64,000 nt of DNA from an uncultured Christensenella sp. (GCA_910585595.1 CAJUET010000012.1:1-64000); one strand, 5' to 3'. Positions 1-8,880 are shown, counted from the first letter of the stretch. Notes: generated from the sequence alone by a model not told the origin. Made by a program: numbers and translations.

Positions 1-135
1 CACCGATTTACTTTGAATATTTGGGTGTGCGTTTTTGTCGCTTTCAGTTCCACCAGTGTCGTTAAAGTTTGAACACCTAAAAACGGAATATATTTTCGTG
101 AACGGTGCCGTGGGCTTTATCGCATGCAACTAACG
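1..135. other. Window-edge intergenic stretch, no gene assigned
   Basis: No gene can be supported here. On the minus strand one frame stays open from about position 129 to the window edge, about 43 codons, and could be the start of a gene lying outside. It has no convincing ribosome binding site and its predicted peptide is not one I recognise. It lies just beyond the terminator that follows the MarR gene. Confidence 0.3.
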
Positions 136-170
136 AAAAAGCACAAGGCAAACAGCCTTGTGCTTTTTTA
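136..170. terminator. Bidirectional intrinsic terminator after marR-like gene
   Basis: A 13-bp perfect stem (136-148 with 156-168) with a 7-base loop has A-runs on one flank and T-runs on the other, so it can stop transcription in both directions. It lies 46 bases beyond the stop of the minus-strand MarR gene. Confidence 0.85.
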
Positions 171-215
171 TTCCCACACAGAAAAGTTATTAATGAAGAA
201 ATATCTTATGTCCGT

Positions 216-665
216 TTATTCGACTTCATCCGCCGAAATAGCCTTGTAATAATCTTCCAACCGTTCCGAAACAATGCCGAGGCATTCATAAAGGTTCTTG
301 CGCTGCTCCTCCGTAAACTCACCTCCTGCAACGTCGACCGCCCGCTGCGCTTTTTCCCCGATCGCCTTTGCAACTTCTTTTCCGTGCTCCGTAAGCACAA
401 TGGATGAGTTGTATCCTTCCGTAGCATGACGAACGAAGCCTTTTTCCGAAAGCAATTTGATAGCCCGCGAAATCGCAGCCTTGTCTTCAAGCGTACGTTT
501 GATGAGCTCGCTCGCCGTCATCGTCCCATACACCGAAAGCGTGTAAATACACATAACATGAATTGCTTTTAAATCAAACTCCTTCATTTCGATGAGCTTG
601 ATTTTCTGTACGAGTTTATAGAGCCTATTAATGCTAAATGTAAAATTTTCGAACCTTTCATTCAT
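216..665 (-). CDS. MarR-family transcriptional regulator
   Basis: A 149-residue winged-helix DNA-binding regulator. The middle of the protein (about residues 35-95) has the MarR pattern: helices followed by a recognition region with DKAAISRAIKLLSEKGFV and a wing with VLTEHGKEVAKAI. The N-terminal and C-terminal helices would form the dimer interface. Length is typical of the family. The ATG at 665 is preceded by AGAGG six bases upstream. The gene is monocistronic, with its own consensus promoter and an inverted repeat that fits an auto-operator, and a terminator follows. MarR proteins usually repress and release DNA on binding a small phenolic or oxidant ligand; the ligand and any target beyond itself cannot be told, because no efflux or detoxification gene is adjacent. 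Confidence 0.85.
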   Translation of the reverse strand: MNERFENFTFSINRLYKLVQKIKLIEMKEFDLKAIHVMCIYTLSVYGTMTASELIKRTLEDKAAISRAIKLLSEKGFVRHATEGYNSSIVLTEHGKEVAKAIGEKAQRAVDVAGGEFTEEQRKNLYECLGIVSERLEDYYKAISADEVE

Positions 666-679
666 CTTGAACCTCTGAT

Positions 680-727
680 TTGTTGATTCTTCAACAAAAT
701 TATATACCGCAATGTCTTTTCTGTCAA
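680..727 (-). promoter_or_regulatory. Promoter of the MarR gene with overlapping operator
   Basis: Reading the minus strand, TTGACA (727-722) and TATAAT (704-699) are perfect consensus boxes with 17 bases between. Immediately downstream, at the expected transcription start, is a perfect dyad TTGTTGA-N4-TCAACAA (680-697). This is the usual size and position for a MarR dimer site, so the gene probably represses itself. Confidence 0.75.
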
Positions 728-823
728 GCGAATTAAAAGACGAAAAAAGACTTTCGGATAATGCGCACTTCTCATAGGAAATTAAATACTAAATTTTTAA
801 GAGTTATACTTTCAAGCGAGGAC

Positions 824-857
824 AAAAGCTCTCGAACGATATGTTCGAGAGCTTTTT
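824..857. terminator. Intrinsic terminator after GNAT gene
   Basis: A 14-bp perfect stem (824-837 with 843-856) closes a GATAT loop, with A/T tails on both sides. It lies 26 bases after the stop of the minus-strand acetyltransferase and stops its transcript before the MarR promoter region. Confidence 0.8.
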
Positions 858-882
858 ACTACAAACTATTTAGAAAGACAAA

Positions 883-1425
883 TTAAAATTTAATGCAAAT
901 TTGATTAGCGCAACTAAAAGTATAAATGTAACTATTAAAACAGATATTCATTTTATATTTTTTAAATTGCGATTTCTTTTTTATCTTAAAGCCGTTATTT
1001 GCAAGCAATCTATTCGATGCAATATTATCTTGCGCAACTTCCGCAGTTATCTCAATGCCACCATTATTGCGTATCAAAGTAACAATTAAAGCCAATAGTT
1101 CAGAGCCAAATCTTTTCCCCCAATAGCCCTTATGAACACAATATCCTATATCAAATATTTCCTTTTTTTCATCAGGGAAAATGCAAGCAGAACCTATTAT
1201 CTCATCAGTACTATTTAAAACAACTGTCAAATAATATCCATTTGGGCTATCTTCAAGACTGTCAAGCGCTTTTTGAAAATCACTATCAACATATTCCACC
1301 GTCGGGTCGCTCATATATTTGCCGTTTTCCTTATCAAACCACATTGCGGTAAGATATGGCAGGTCTGACTTTTGATAATTACGTACAGTTATTCTTGAAG
1401 AAACAAGTGGTTTCTCTATTAGCAT
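883..1425 (-). CDS. GNAT-family N-acetyltransferase (RimJ/RimL-like)
   Basis: A 180-residue acetyl-CoA-dependent N-acyltransferase. It opens with SSRITVRNYQKSDLPYL, typical of RimJ/RimL-type acetyltransferases. The acetyl-CoA binding segment is GYCVHKGYWGKRFGSELL at about residues 94-111, followed by the conserved Asn-rich helix with DNIASNRLLANNGFKI. The last about 25 residues after KKYK are unusual and not part of the fold, so a late frameshift or an alternative 3' end is possible. The gene is visibly more AT-rich than its neighbours and stands alone between two hairpins, which suggests recent acquisition. The start ATG has GGAG ten bases upstream. The substrate (protein, antibiotic or small amine) is unknown. 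Confidence 0.8.
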   Translation of the reverse strand: MLIEKPLVSSRITVRNYQKSDLPYLTAMWFDKENGKYMSDPTVEYVDSDFQKALDSLEDSPNGYYLTVVLNSTDEIIGSACIFPDEKKEIFDIGYCVHKGYWGKRFGSELLALIVTLIRNNGGIEITAEVAQDNIASNRLLANNGFKIKKKSQFKKYKMNICFNSYIYTFSCANQICIKF

Positions 1426-1465
1426 TTTAAAAGTTCTCCGCTAAATTACTGTTTTTCGTATCATC

Positions 1466-1494
1466 ATTATATCACGAAAAATAAAAGAACGCAA
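1466..1494 (-). promoter_or_regulatory. Promoter of the GNAT gene
   Basis: On the minus strand, TTGCGT (1494-1489), 17 bases, then TATAAT (1471-1466) preceded by TGA, giving an extended -10. The predicted leader to the ATG at 1425 is about 30 bases. Confidence 0.65.
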
Positions 1495-1533
1495 CCGATT
1501 GAATTTAGCGCGAAATATAAATCATATCTATAT

Positions 1534-1561
1534 CTCACTAGGCTACGAGTAGCCTAGTGAG
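1534..1561. repeat. Perfect 12-bp palindromic hairpin without T-tract
   Basis: Arms CTCACTAGGCTA and TAGCCTAGTGAG are exactly complementary around a CGAG loop. No T-run follows on either strand, so it is not a standard terminator. It sits between the GNAT gene and the mscL terminator. It could be an element end, a protein-binding site or an RNA-stabilising hairpin. Confidence 0.6.
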
Positions 1562-1570
1562 TCCACGAAA

Positions 1571-1605
1571 AAAGTACAGAAAAGGCACAGCTTAACGCTA
1601 TGCCT
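1571..1605 (-). terminator. Intrinsic terminator of the purA-mscL operon
   Basis: On the minus strand a 9-bp stem with one mismatch (1605-1597 with 1591-1583) is followed by TTTTC and, slightly later, a six-T run. It lies about 75 bases after the mscL stop. Confidence 0.6.
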
Positions 1606-1678
1606 AAATCTTTTTATTTGCGTTTTATTAAATTTCCTATGGGAATTACCGCAACTGAAAGTCTTTTTTATTTAAACA

Positions 1679-2263
1679 TTATTCTTTGCTTTCTTCAACT
1701 GATTCCGCGGACTCTGCGGAAGTTTCGGGAACAGGTTCCACAAACGTTTCCGAAGCCGCCTTTTCGGAATCTTTCGCAGACGCGGAGTCCTCTGCGCCCG
1801 CTTCTTCATCATCCGTTTGTTTCGACTCTTTACGCTTTTTTGCCGATTCCTCCACGCTTTCCTTTGCCGCTTTACCCATCTGATGAATCTTATTGATGAT
1901 CTTAATAATCAAGAACAACACAAGCGCAATCAGCAGGAAGTTGATTATTGCATTGATGAGCGACCCCCAATCGATATAAATCGAGTTCGCAAGATCGATC
2001 AACCCCGTTTCCGTATCAGTCGCTTTTTTCAAAAATGTATATACGCCTTCAAGAGAATCCGAGCCGATAATGAGCGCCAAAAACCAATTGATGATGGGTT
2101 TCAGGACATTGTCGCAGAGCGCCGTTACGATCGCCGTAAACGCACCGCCGACAATAATGCCGACAGCCATATCAAACACGTTACCGCGCGAAATGAATTC
2201 TTTAAATTCTTTAAAGATTCCCTTTCTTTCTTTTTTCTCTTTCTTCTTTTCTTTTGCCGCCAT
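1679..2263 (-). CDS. mscL: Large-conductance mechanosensitive channel MscL
   Basis: A 194-residue homopentameric membrane channel that opens under high membrane tension to release solutes during osmotic downshock. Residues 26-50 carry the MscL signature (RGNVFDMAVGIIVGGAFTAIV) forming TM1, the pore helix; TM2 lies at about 102-122. The protein is longer than usual (about 130-150) because of a Lys-rich N-terminus (residues 4-14) and an acidic Ser/Glu-rich C-terminal extension from about 135 on. The start at 2263 is chosen over an upstream in-frame codon because GGAGG lies 8 bases before it and the conserved N-terminus begins there. Its ATG overlaps the malQ stop by one base (TAATG), so translation is probably coupled. 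It is the last gene of the operon. Confidence 0.93.
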   Translation of the reverse strand: MAAKEKKKEKKERKGIFKEFKEFISRGNVFDMAVGIIVGGAFTAIVTALCDNVLKPIINWFLALIIGSDSLEGVYTFLKKATDTETGLIDLANSIYIDWGSLINAIINFLLIALVLFLIIKIINKIHQMGKAAKESVEESAKKRKESKQTDDEEAGAEDSASAKDSEKAASETFVEPVPETSAESAESVEESKE

Positions 2264-3747
2264 TAAATTATCCTCCCATATATTTTTATCATTTTTTGTA
2301 ATCTTCTCATATGTTTTCCCGCAGGCAAACAATTGAGGCGGAACCGCCAATTTCCGTAAGCCTTTCCAGGCGTATTCATGCGGCTTTCGTTATCAAGTCC
2401 CAAAATATCCTGTACGGGAACGACGGCAAGACGCGCTTTTGATGCAAGGCACAAATGAACGATCGCATTCGACATCTCTTCCGGTTTGTCCCCGATGGGA
2501 ACGTTCAATTCCAATCTCTGCATTTCCGCCGCAATTTGAGAGCGGAACAAAATAAGTTCCTCCGTCGAAAGTCCCTTACAATAGCCCGCAACCGTATCGT
2601 TATCATGTGTGCCTGTATAGCAAACGCAATTCCCGTCAAACAAGTGCGGCAAATAAGGGTTGTCCGCATTGGAATCGAACGCAAAAAGAAGAACCTTCAT
2701 GCCGGGGAAGCCCGTCTTTTTTAAAAGTGCTTCTACCCCACCGTCTACAACGCCCAAATCTTCGGCAATAATTTCCCCTACGACTCCTTCGAAAAGCTTC
2801 TCTTTCGGACCGTCTTTCCACTCGCCTCGGGTGGCGTCCTCCGCACCCGCATCGATTTCATAGTAACGGTCGATTCCGCGGAAATGATCGATCCTTACAA
2901 CATCGTAAAATTCGAATGCGTTTTTAAAACGCTTTTTCCACCATTTGAAATCCGTCTTTTCGTGTTCTGCCCAATCGTAAATCGGATTACCCCAAAGCTG
3001 ACCCTTTTCCGAAAAATAGTCGGGCGGAACGCCTGCAACCTTTTCGCACTTTTTCTCCCGATCGAGTTTAAAAAGCTCGGAATGCACCCAAACATCCGCA
3101 CTGTCATAAGCGACGTATAAGGGAATATCTCCAATAATTTTTAAACCGATTCTACGGCATTCTTCTCTTAAAGAACGCCATTGCAAATCGAATTCATATT
3201 GCAGAAACTGCCAGAAGAGATACTCTTCGTGGTGATCCGTTCTTAACGCTTCGAGCGCCCCCTCTTCATGATCTCTTAAAGAAGCATCCCAATCGCAGAA
3301 AGTACCGCCATAAACGGATTTCGCCGTCATAAAAAGCGCATAATCTTCCGCTTTTCCGCTTTTGACAAAGGCACGGAAGTCTTCGTTTTCAAAATTAAAA
3401 CGAGAAAATGCCGTTTTCAAAACTTTGTAACGCTGTTCGTAGAGAGCGCCGTAATCGATCGGATTTTTCTTTCTGCACGCATTGAGCTCTTTTTTTGTTA
3501 AGAGCTTCTGCTTTTTTAATTCTTCAAGGTCGATAAAGTAGGGATTCCCAGAATCGGACGAAACCGACTGATAAGGAGAATCGCCGAACCCCGTTTGCAC
3601 AAGCGGAAGCATCTGCCAGTATCGAAACCCTCTCTTTTTTAACATACGGGCAAACGCATGTGCTTCCTTTCCAAGCGATCCGATACCATACTTCCCGGGT
3701 AACGAGGAAATGTGGCAAAGTACGCCCGCACTCCGTTCTATATTCAT
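2263..3747 (-). CDS. malQ: 4-alpha-glucanotransferase (amylomaltase)
   Basis: A 494-residue GH77 enzyme that transfers alpha-1,4-glucan segments between maltodextrins or glycogen chains in the cytoplasm. The N-terminus RSAGVLCHISSLPGKYGIGSL and the stretch QMLPLVQTGFGDSPYQS are diagnostic. The nucleophile Asp is in VRIDHFRG at about residue 288, the general acid Glu in AEDLGV at about 334, and the third acid in YTGTHDNDT at about 382. Length matches the family. It lies 11 bases after dapL and overlaps mscL by one base. The link with cell-wall and nucleotide genes looks like operon packing rather than a shared pathway. Confidence 0.95.
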   Translation of the reverse strand: MNIERSAGVLCHISSLPGKYGIGSLGKEAHAFARMLKKRGFRYWQMLPLVQTGFGDSPYQSVSSDSGNPYFIDLEELKKQKLLTKKELNACRKKNPIDYGALYEQRYKVLKTAFSRFNFENEDFRAFVKSGKAEDYALFMTAKSVYGGTFCDWDASLRDHEEGALEALRTDHHEEYLFWQFLQYEFDLQWRSLREECRRIGLKIIGDIPLYVAYDSADVWVHSELFKLDREKKCEKVAGVPPDYFSEKGQLWGNPIYDWAEHEKTDFKWWKKRFKNAFEFYDVVRIDHFRGIDRYYEIDAGAEDATRGEWKDGPKEKLFEGVVGEIIAEDLGVVDGGVEALLKKTGFPGMKVLLFAFDSNADNPYLPHLFDGNCVCYTGTHDNDTVAGYCKGLSTEELILFRSQIAAEMQRLELNVPIGDKPEEMSNAIVHLCLASKARLAVVPVQDILGLDNESRMNTPGKAYGNWRFRLNCLPAGKHMRRLQKMIKIYGRII

Positions 3748-3758
3748 TTTGTTCCCCT

Positions 3759-4949
3759 TTATTTCAATAAACGAGCAATGCGTTCGCAGGCCGTTTTTGT
3801 ATCGTCCGCATCGCCGAATGCGGTCAGACGGAAGAATCCGTCGCCGTTTTTACCGAAACCGCTACCCGGTGTTCCTACCACGTTTGCGTTTTCGAGAAGA
3901 TAATCGAAAAATTCCCAGCTATTCATGCCGCGTGGGCATTTAAGCCATAAGTAGGGCGAATTTTTTCCGCCCGTATAAAAGATATTTAAATCGTCGAGAC
4001 AGCGCGCAACCGTCGCGGCATTCTTCTTATAATATGCGATGTTTTCACGAATCTCTCTCTCTCCCTCATCGGTGAAAACCTCGGCGGCGCCCATCTGCGA
4101 AATGTAAGAAACGCCGTTGAATTTCGTGCTTTGACGGCGCGCCCAAAGGCGGTTTAGGCTCGCCCCCCCGCGCACAAGTTCCTTAGGTATGATCGTATAG
4201 CCGCATCTTACTCCCGTAAAACCCGCTGTTTTTGAGAAGGAACAGAATTCGATCGCGCATTCGCGAGCACCTTCCACCTCGAAAATGCTCCTTGCAAGTG
4301 CGTCGCTTTCGATAAAGTATTCGTAAGCCGCGTCGTAGAGAATCACGGCATTTGCTTTGATCGCGTACTCCACCCATGCTTTGAGCTGTTCGCGGGTGTA
4401 CGCCGCACCCGTAGGATTGTTAGGCGAGCAAATATAAATAATATCCGCTTTAACACTCTTATCGGGCATGGGTAAAAATCCGTTCTGCTCCGTTGCGTTT
4501 GCATAAACGATCTTACGCCCGCCCATGATATTCGTATCGACGTATACGGGATAGACGGGATCGGGCACAAGAACGGTATTCTCCTCAGAAAACAGATCAA
4601 GAATGTTGCCGAGATCGGACTTGGCGCCGTCCGAAACAAACACTTCGTCCGATTCGAGCGTAACACCTTTTTTTAAATAGCTTCCTTTAACGGAATCTAT
4701 CAGCTTCTCATAGCCGTAGCAAAAGCGATCCGGTCCGTATCCCTTAAAGGTCTCTTGTTCCGCCATTTCCGAAACCGCCTTTTGCATCGCCTTAATAACG
4801 CAAGGCGCAAGAGGACGCGTTACGTCTCCGATCGAGAGCCGTATCACTTTTTTTTCGGGATGCTTTGCCCTGTATTCCGCCGTCTTTTGTCCAACCTTGG
4901 CAAAGAGATAGCTATCTTTCAGTTCAAGAAAATGTTCGTTGATTTTCAT
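3759..4949 (-). CDS. dapL: LL-diaminopimelate aminotransferase
   Basis: A 396-residue PLP-dependent class I/II aminotransferase that converts tetrahydrodipicolinate and glutamate directly to LL-diaminopimelate, bypassing the succinylated or acetylated intermediates of lysine synthesis. Visible signatures are INEHFLELKDSYLFAKVGQK at the N-terminus, the Asn/Pro motif SPNNPTG at 175-181, and the Schiff-base lysine K240 in SFSKTAGFTGVR. Length is typical for DapL (about 400-410). It lies 3 bases after pyrG. Together with dapF two genes upstream and asd-dapA-dapB at 40.4-43.1 kb it defines an aminotransferase-type DAP pathway. Confidence 0.94.
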   Translation of the reverse strand: MKINEHFLELKDSYLFAKVGQKTAEYRAKHPEKKVIRLSIGDVTRPLAPCVIKAMQKAVSEMAEQETFKGYGPDRFCYGYEKLIDSVKGSYLKKGVTLESDEVFVSDGAKSDLGNILDLFSEENTVLVPDPVYPVYVDTNIMGGRKIVYANATEQNGFLPMPDKSVKADIIYICSPNNPTGAAYTREQLKAWVEYAIKANAVILYDAAYEYFIESDALARSIFEVEGARECAIEFCSFSKTAGFTGVRCGYTIIPKELVRGGASLNRLWARRQSTKFNGVSYISQMGAAEVFTDEGEREIRENIAYYKKNAATVARCLDDLNIFYTGGKNSPYLWLKCPRGMNSWEFFDYLLENANVVGTPGSGFGKNGDGFFRLTAFGDADDTKTACERIARLLK

Positions 4950-4952
4950 GTT

Positions 4953-6554
4953 TCACTTCTTATTTTGATAATTTACTGCCGCGCGTATAAATTCACGGAA
5001 AAGAGGGTGTGCGTTGTTGGGACGGGACTTGAATTCGGGATGAAACTGCACGCCCACAAAGAAATCGTTTTTATCATATTCGATTGCTTCGCACAAAAGA
5101 CCGTCGGGAGACGTTCCCGAAATATGCATACCGTTTTGTTCGAATATGTCGCGATAGTCGTTATTGAACTCAAAACGATGGCGGTGACGCTCCAAAATTT
5201 CGTTTTCATTATACGCTTTTTTGAGCTGTTTCCCAAGCACCGTGCAGGGATACGCCCCAAGCCGCATCGTACCACCCATCTTGACCCCGTACTGATCAGG
5301 CATAAGGTCGATCACGGAATTCTTTCCCTCTGGGCAGAATTCGGAAGAATTCGCGTCTTCGAGCTTTAAAACGGAACGGGCAAACTCAATTGCGGCAACT
5401 TGCATACCGAGGCAGATCCCGAGATACGGAATATTTTTTTCTCTTGCATATTTGCAAGCAAGAATCTTGCCCTCGATACCGCGGTTTCCGAATCCGCCGG
5501 GAACAAGAACACCGTCGACCCCTTTGAGTTTTTCAGCAACGTTCTTCGGCGTAATCGTTTCCGTATCGATCCACTCGATCTCGACCTTCGAATCCGTTTC
5601 ATAGCCCCCGTGCGCCAAAGCCTCTGCAATCGAAAGATAAGCATCGTGAAGCTGAACGTATTTTCCGCAAAGCGCAATTTTCACTTTTTTACTACGCGCG
5701 TGAATACGTTTTAACATTTCCTCCCACTCAGTCAAATCGATGACATTCGGTTCCAGGTGTAAAATTTTACAAACCGTTGTGGAAAGATTGCTCTTTTCGA
5801 GCATAAGCGGCGCTTCATATAAGACTGGCACCGTAAGATTTTCGATACAGCACTCGGGCGCAACGTTGCAGAACATGGCGATTTTTTCACGAATCCCCTC
5901 GGGCATAGGCTCGTCAACACGCGCCACGATAATGTCAGGATTGATTCCCATACCTTGCAATTCCTTGACGGAATGCTGCGTGGGTTTACTCTTAAATTCG
6001 CACGAACCGCTGATATAGGGAACAAGCGTTACGTGAATAAAACAGCAGTTATCCCGTCCCACTTCGCGCGAAACCTGACGAATCGCTTCGATAAAGGGCT
6101 GACTTTCAATATCGCCGGTCGTTCCGCCGATCTCCGTAATAACGATGTCCGCCCCCGTAGATTTTCCGACTTGGTAAATGAAGGACTTGATCTCATTCGT
6201 AATATGAGGAATGACCTGCACCGTTTGACCGAGATATTCGCCGTTACGTTCTTTATTGAGCACGTTCCAATAAACTTTACCCGTCGTAAGGTTAGAAAAC
6301 TTATTCAAATTTTCGTCGATGAAACGTTCGTAATGACCAAGGTCAAGGTCGGTTTCCGCACCGTCCTCGGTAACGAACACTTCTCCGTGCTGATAAGGGC
6401 TCATTGTACCGGGGTCAATATTGATATAGGGGTCGAGTTTTTGCGAGGCAACTTTATATCCCCGCATTTTCAGAAGTCTGCCTAAGGAAGCCGCAGTAAT
6501 ACCTTTTCCTAAGCCGGAAACAACACCGCCCGTTACAAAAATATATTTCGCCAT
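4953..6554 (-). CDS. pyrG: CTP synthase
   Basis: A 533-residue enzyme that makes CTP from UTP, ATP and glutamine, the last step of pyrimidine nucleotide synthesis. The N-terminal synthetase domain (about 1-267) starts with IFVTGGVVSGLGKGITAASLG, the P-loop-like signature. The C-terminal class I glutamine amidotransferase domain (about 290-530) has the catalytic Cys in GICLGMQ at about residue 380, and the His/Glu pair in GVQFHPEFKSRP at about 505. All key residues are present and length is standard. It sits 21 bases after dapF and 3 before dapL. Confidence 0.97.
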   Translation of the reverse strand: MAKYIFVTGGVVSGLGKGITAASLGRLLKMRGYKVASQKLDPYINIDPGTMSPYQHGEVFVTEDGAETDLDLGHYERFIDENLNKFSNLTTGKVYWNVLNKERNGEYLGQTVQVIPHITNEIKSFIYQVGKSTGADIVITEIGGTTGDIESQPFIEAIRQVSREVGRDNCCFIHVTLVPYISGSCEFKSKPTQHSVKELQGMGINPDIIVARVDEPMPEGIREKIAMFCNVAPECCIENLTVPVLYEAPLMLEKSNLSTTVCKILHLEPNVIDLTEWEEMLKRIHARSKKVKIALCGKYVQLHDAYLSIAEALAHGGYETDSKVEIEWIDTETITPKNVAEKLKGVDGVLVPGGFGNRGIEGKILACKYAREKNIPYLGICLGMQVAAIEFARSVLKLEDANSSEFCPEGKNSVIDLMPDQYGVKMGGTMRLGAYPCTVLGKQLKKAYNENEILERHRHRFEFNNDYRDIFEQNGMHISGTSPDGLLCEAIEYDKNDFFVGVQFHPEFKSRPNNAHPLFREFIRAAVNYQNKK

Positions 6555-6575
6555 AGTGATTCTCTCCTGTATGTC

Positions 6576-7415
6576 TTATAGTTCTACTTCGCCCGTAAAA
6601 GCAAGTTCCGCTCCGCCCGTCATAAACACCGTATCGTCCGTATACCGTATTCTTAGATCGCCGCCTTTCAAGTGCACCAAAACTTCCTTGTTTTTATCGC
6701 AGTAGCCATTCAAAATACTTGCAACCGCCGCCGCGCAAGCGCCCGTTCCGCAAGCCATCGTCTCGCCGCTACCACGTTCCCACACGCGCATTTGAATTTC
6801 ATTATTTTTCAAGATTTTTACGAATTCCGTATTCACCCGTTCAGGAAATACTTCATGGAATTCGAACTTTCTTCCGATTCTTTCGATTTCCAAGTCAGCT
6901 AAATCGGGCACAAAAGTCACGCAATGTGGATTTCCCATGGAAACAAGCGTCACGTTGTAAGTCTTACCGTCGATTTCCAAGTGCGACTTTACAACGCTTT
7001 CACCCGTAAATAATGCGGGAATTTTTTCGGGACGCAATTCCGCTTTTCCCATATCGACCCGTACGGAAACGACCTTGCCGTTTTTTATATCGAGCGCAAG
7101 CGTTTTCACACCGCTCAGCGTTTCGACTTCAAGCACATCCTTCTTAATTCCCTTGATTTCATAAAGAAACTTACCTACGCAACGGATTCCGTTGCCGCAC
7201 ATTTTCCCCTCGCTTCCGTCAAGATTGAATATGCGCATAAAACCGTCTGCAACGTCGCTCCTCGCAACGAATATTACCCCGTCTCCGCCGACGGAAGTGT
7301 GCCTGTCGGATAGCTTTACCGCAATACCGGAAGGATCTTCGGGCATACCGTCAAACGCGTCAAAGTAAACGTAATCGTTCCCGATGCCGTGCATCTTATA
7401 AAACTTTTTTTTCAT
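6576..7415 (-). CDS. dapF: Diaminopimelate epimerase
   Basis: A 279-residue cofactor-independent epimerase that interconverts LL- and meso-diaminopimelate, supplying meso-DAP for peptidoglycan and lysine. The two catalytic cysteines are visible in MCGNGIRC (about residue 73) and MACGTGAC (about residue 220). The N-terminus KMHGIGNDYVYFD is typical. Length matches the family. It begins one base after the purA stop and works directly on the product of DapL, encoded two genes downstream. Confidence 0.96.
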   Translation of the reverse strand: MKKKFYKMHGIGNDYVYFDAFDGMPEDPSGIAVKLSDRHTSVGGDGVIFVARSDVADGFMRIFNLDGSEGKMCGNGIRCVGKFLYEIKGIKKDVLEVETLSGVKTLALDIKNGKVVSVRVDMGKAELRPEKIPALFTGESVVKSHLEIDGKTYNVTLVSMGNPHCVTFVPDLADLEIERIGRKFEFHEVFPERVNTEFVKILKNNEIQMRVWERGSGETMACGTGACAAAVASILNGYCDKNKEVLVHLKGGDLRIRYTDDTVFMTGGAELAFTGEVEL

Positions 7416-7416
7416 G

Positions 7417-8688
7417 TTAAAATTTTACGATTTCGTCACGCTCCGCACCCACCGAAACGTAGGCAATTTTAGCTCCGCAGAGTTTTTCAATGAACTTAAC
7501 GTATTCGAACGCCTCTTTAGGAAGATCGGACGGCTTTCTACATTTGGAAATATCCTGTTTCCACCCCTTCACCTTCTCGAACACAGGCTTACATTTATCG
7601 AGAACGTCGGGAAAGGGAAACTCTTTAATGATTTTTCCGTCGAGTTCGTAAGCCGTACAAACTTCAAGTTCGTCGAATCCCGAGAGAACGTCGAGCTTTG
7701 TAAGCGCAATTTCGTCCGCGCCCTGACAACGAATCCCGTAGGAGGACGCCACGACGTCAAAAGGTCCCACTCTTCTGGGTCTGCCTGTCGCCGCGCCGTA
7801 TTCTCCGCCTGCTTCTCTCAGACTATGCGCTTTTTCGCCGAAGTATTCCGCCGTGAAGGGTCCCTCGCCCACGCAGGTTGAATACGCCTTCATGATTCCG
7901 ATAGACTTTTCGATTTTCAAATTAGGCACGCCCGCGCCGATGGGCGCATACGCGGCGATCGTCGAAGAACTTGAAGTATAGGGATAGATACCGAAATCAA
8001 TATCGCGAAGCGCGCCGAGCTGCGCCTCAAACATGATTTTCTTGCCCGCTTTTTCCGCCTCATTGAGATAAAGCCCCGTATCCGTAATAAAAGGTTTAAG
8101 CGGTTCGCCGTACTTTTCAAAATATTCGAGCACTTCCTCTACAGAAACGGGTTCACTCTTATATCCCCCGACGATCGTTAGATTCTTCCACTCTACGATT
8201 TCTTTTACACGCTCTTTCAAAAGCTCCTTATGGAAGAGTTCTCCCATGCGGAATGCCTTTTTCATATATTTATCGGAATACACAGGTGCAATGCCGCGGC
8301 GTGTCGAGCCGAACTTTTTATCGGCAAGACGCTCCTCTTCAAGGCAATCAAGTTTGACGTGATAAGGCATCGTAATGACCGCTCTGTCGCTGATTTTTAA
8401 GTTTTCAGGCGTGATCTTGATCCCGCGCTCCGTCAGGCGTGCCATTTCCTCGGAAAGGTGTTTGATATCCACAACCATTCCGCAACCCAAAATATTGACG
8501 ACCTCCTCGCGCAAAATACCGGACGGCAGAAGATTCAAAATAAATCTGCCTCTTTCATTGATAACGGTATGTCCGGCATTGTTTCCGCCCTGATAGCGGC
8601 ATACGATATCGTAATCGCTTGAAAGAAGGTCGACCATTCTGCCCTTTCCTTCGTCTCCCCAGTTGATTCCGCAAATTGAAGTAAGCAT
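7417..8688 (-). CDS. purA: Adenylosuccinate synthetase
   Basis: A 423-residue GTP-dependent enzyme joining IMP and aspartate to adenylosuccinate, the committed step to AMP. The N-terminal GTP-binding loop INWGDEGKGRMVD, the motif GNNAGHT at about 36-42 and STRRGIAP at about 127 carry the catalytic Asp, His and IMP-binding residues. Length is typical. The ATG at 8688 has AGGAG five bases upstream. It is the first gene of the minus-strand operon, with a strong promoter about 45-75 bases upstream. No guanine-type riboswitch or PurR-like site was noticed in the short leader. Confidence 0.96.
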   Translation of the reverse strand: MLTSICGINWGDEGKGRMVDLLSSDYDIVCRYQGGNNAGHTVINERGRFILNLLPSGILREEVVNILGCGMVVDIKHLSEEMARLTERGIKITPENLKISDRAVITMPYHVKLDCLEEERLADKKFGSTRRGIAPVYSDKYMKKAFRMGELFHKELLKERVKEIVEWKNLTIVGGYKSEPVSVEEVLEYFEKYGEPLKPFITDTGLYLNEAEKAGKKIMFEAQLGALRDIDFGIYPYTSSSSTIAAYAPIGAGVPNLKIEKSIGIMKAYSTCVGEGPFTAEYFGEKAHSLREAGGEYGAATGRPRRVGPFDVVASSYGIRCQGADEIALTKLDVLSGFDELEVCTAYELDGKIIKEFPFPDVLDKCKPVFEKVKGWKQDISKCRKPSDLPKEAFEYVKFIEKLCGAKIAYVSVGAERDEIVKF

Positions 8689-8732
8689 AAATTCTCCTTT
8701 GGCGTTTTAAAATCCAAAACACATTACGTTTT

Positions 8733-8762
8733 ATTATATAATAAATAGATATGTTCTGTCAA
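8733..8762 (-). promoter_or_regulatory. Promoter of the purA-dapF-pyrG-dapL-malQ-mscL operon
   Basis: On the minus strand, TTGACA (8762-8757), 18 bases, then TATAAT (8738-8733). The leader to purA is about 38 bases and ends in AGGAG. It is divergent from the Nudix promoter. Confidence 0.8.
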
Positions 8763-8880
8763 GTCCTGCCGCCTCTTTTTTCCGAATCAGAACAGGTATT
8801 TTTTTGCGTTCAAATTACTCGTAATGGAATAATTCCTTGCAAATTTCTACCACTTTTTGACTTTCTTTCACAAAAAGCGC

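Noticed and set aside
4163..4169. Seven-base C run inside dapL as a phase-variation tract
   Set aside because: It is shorter than the nine-base runs and lies within a housekeeping enzyme far from its start; no other sign of switching.
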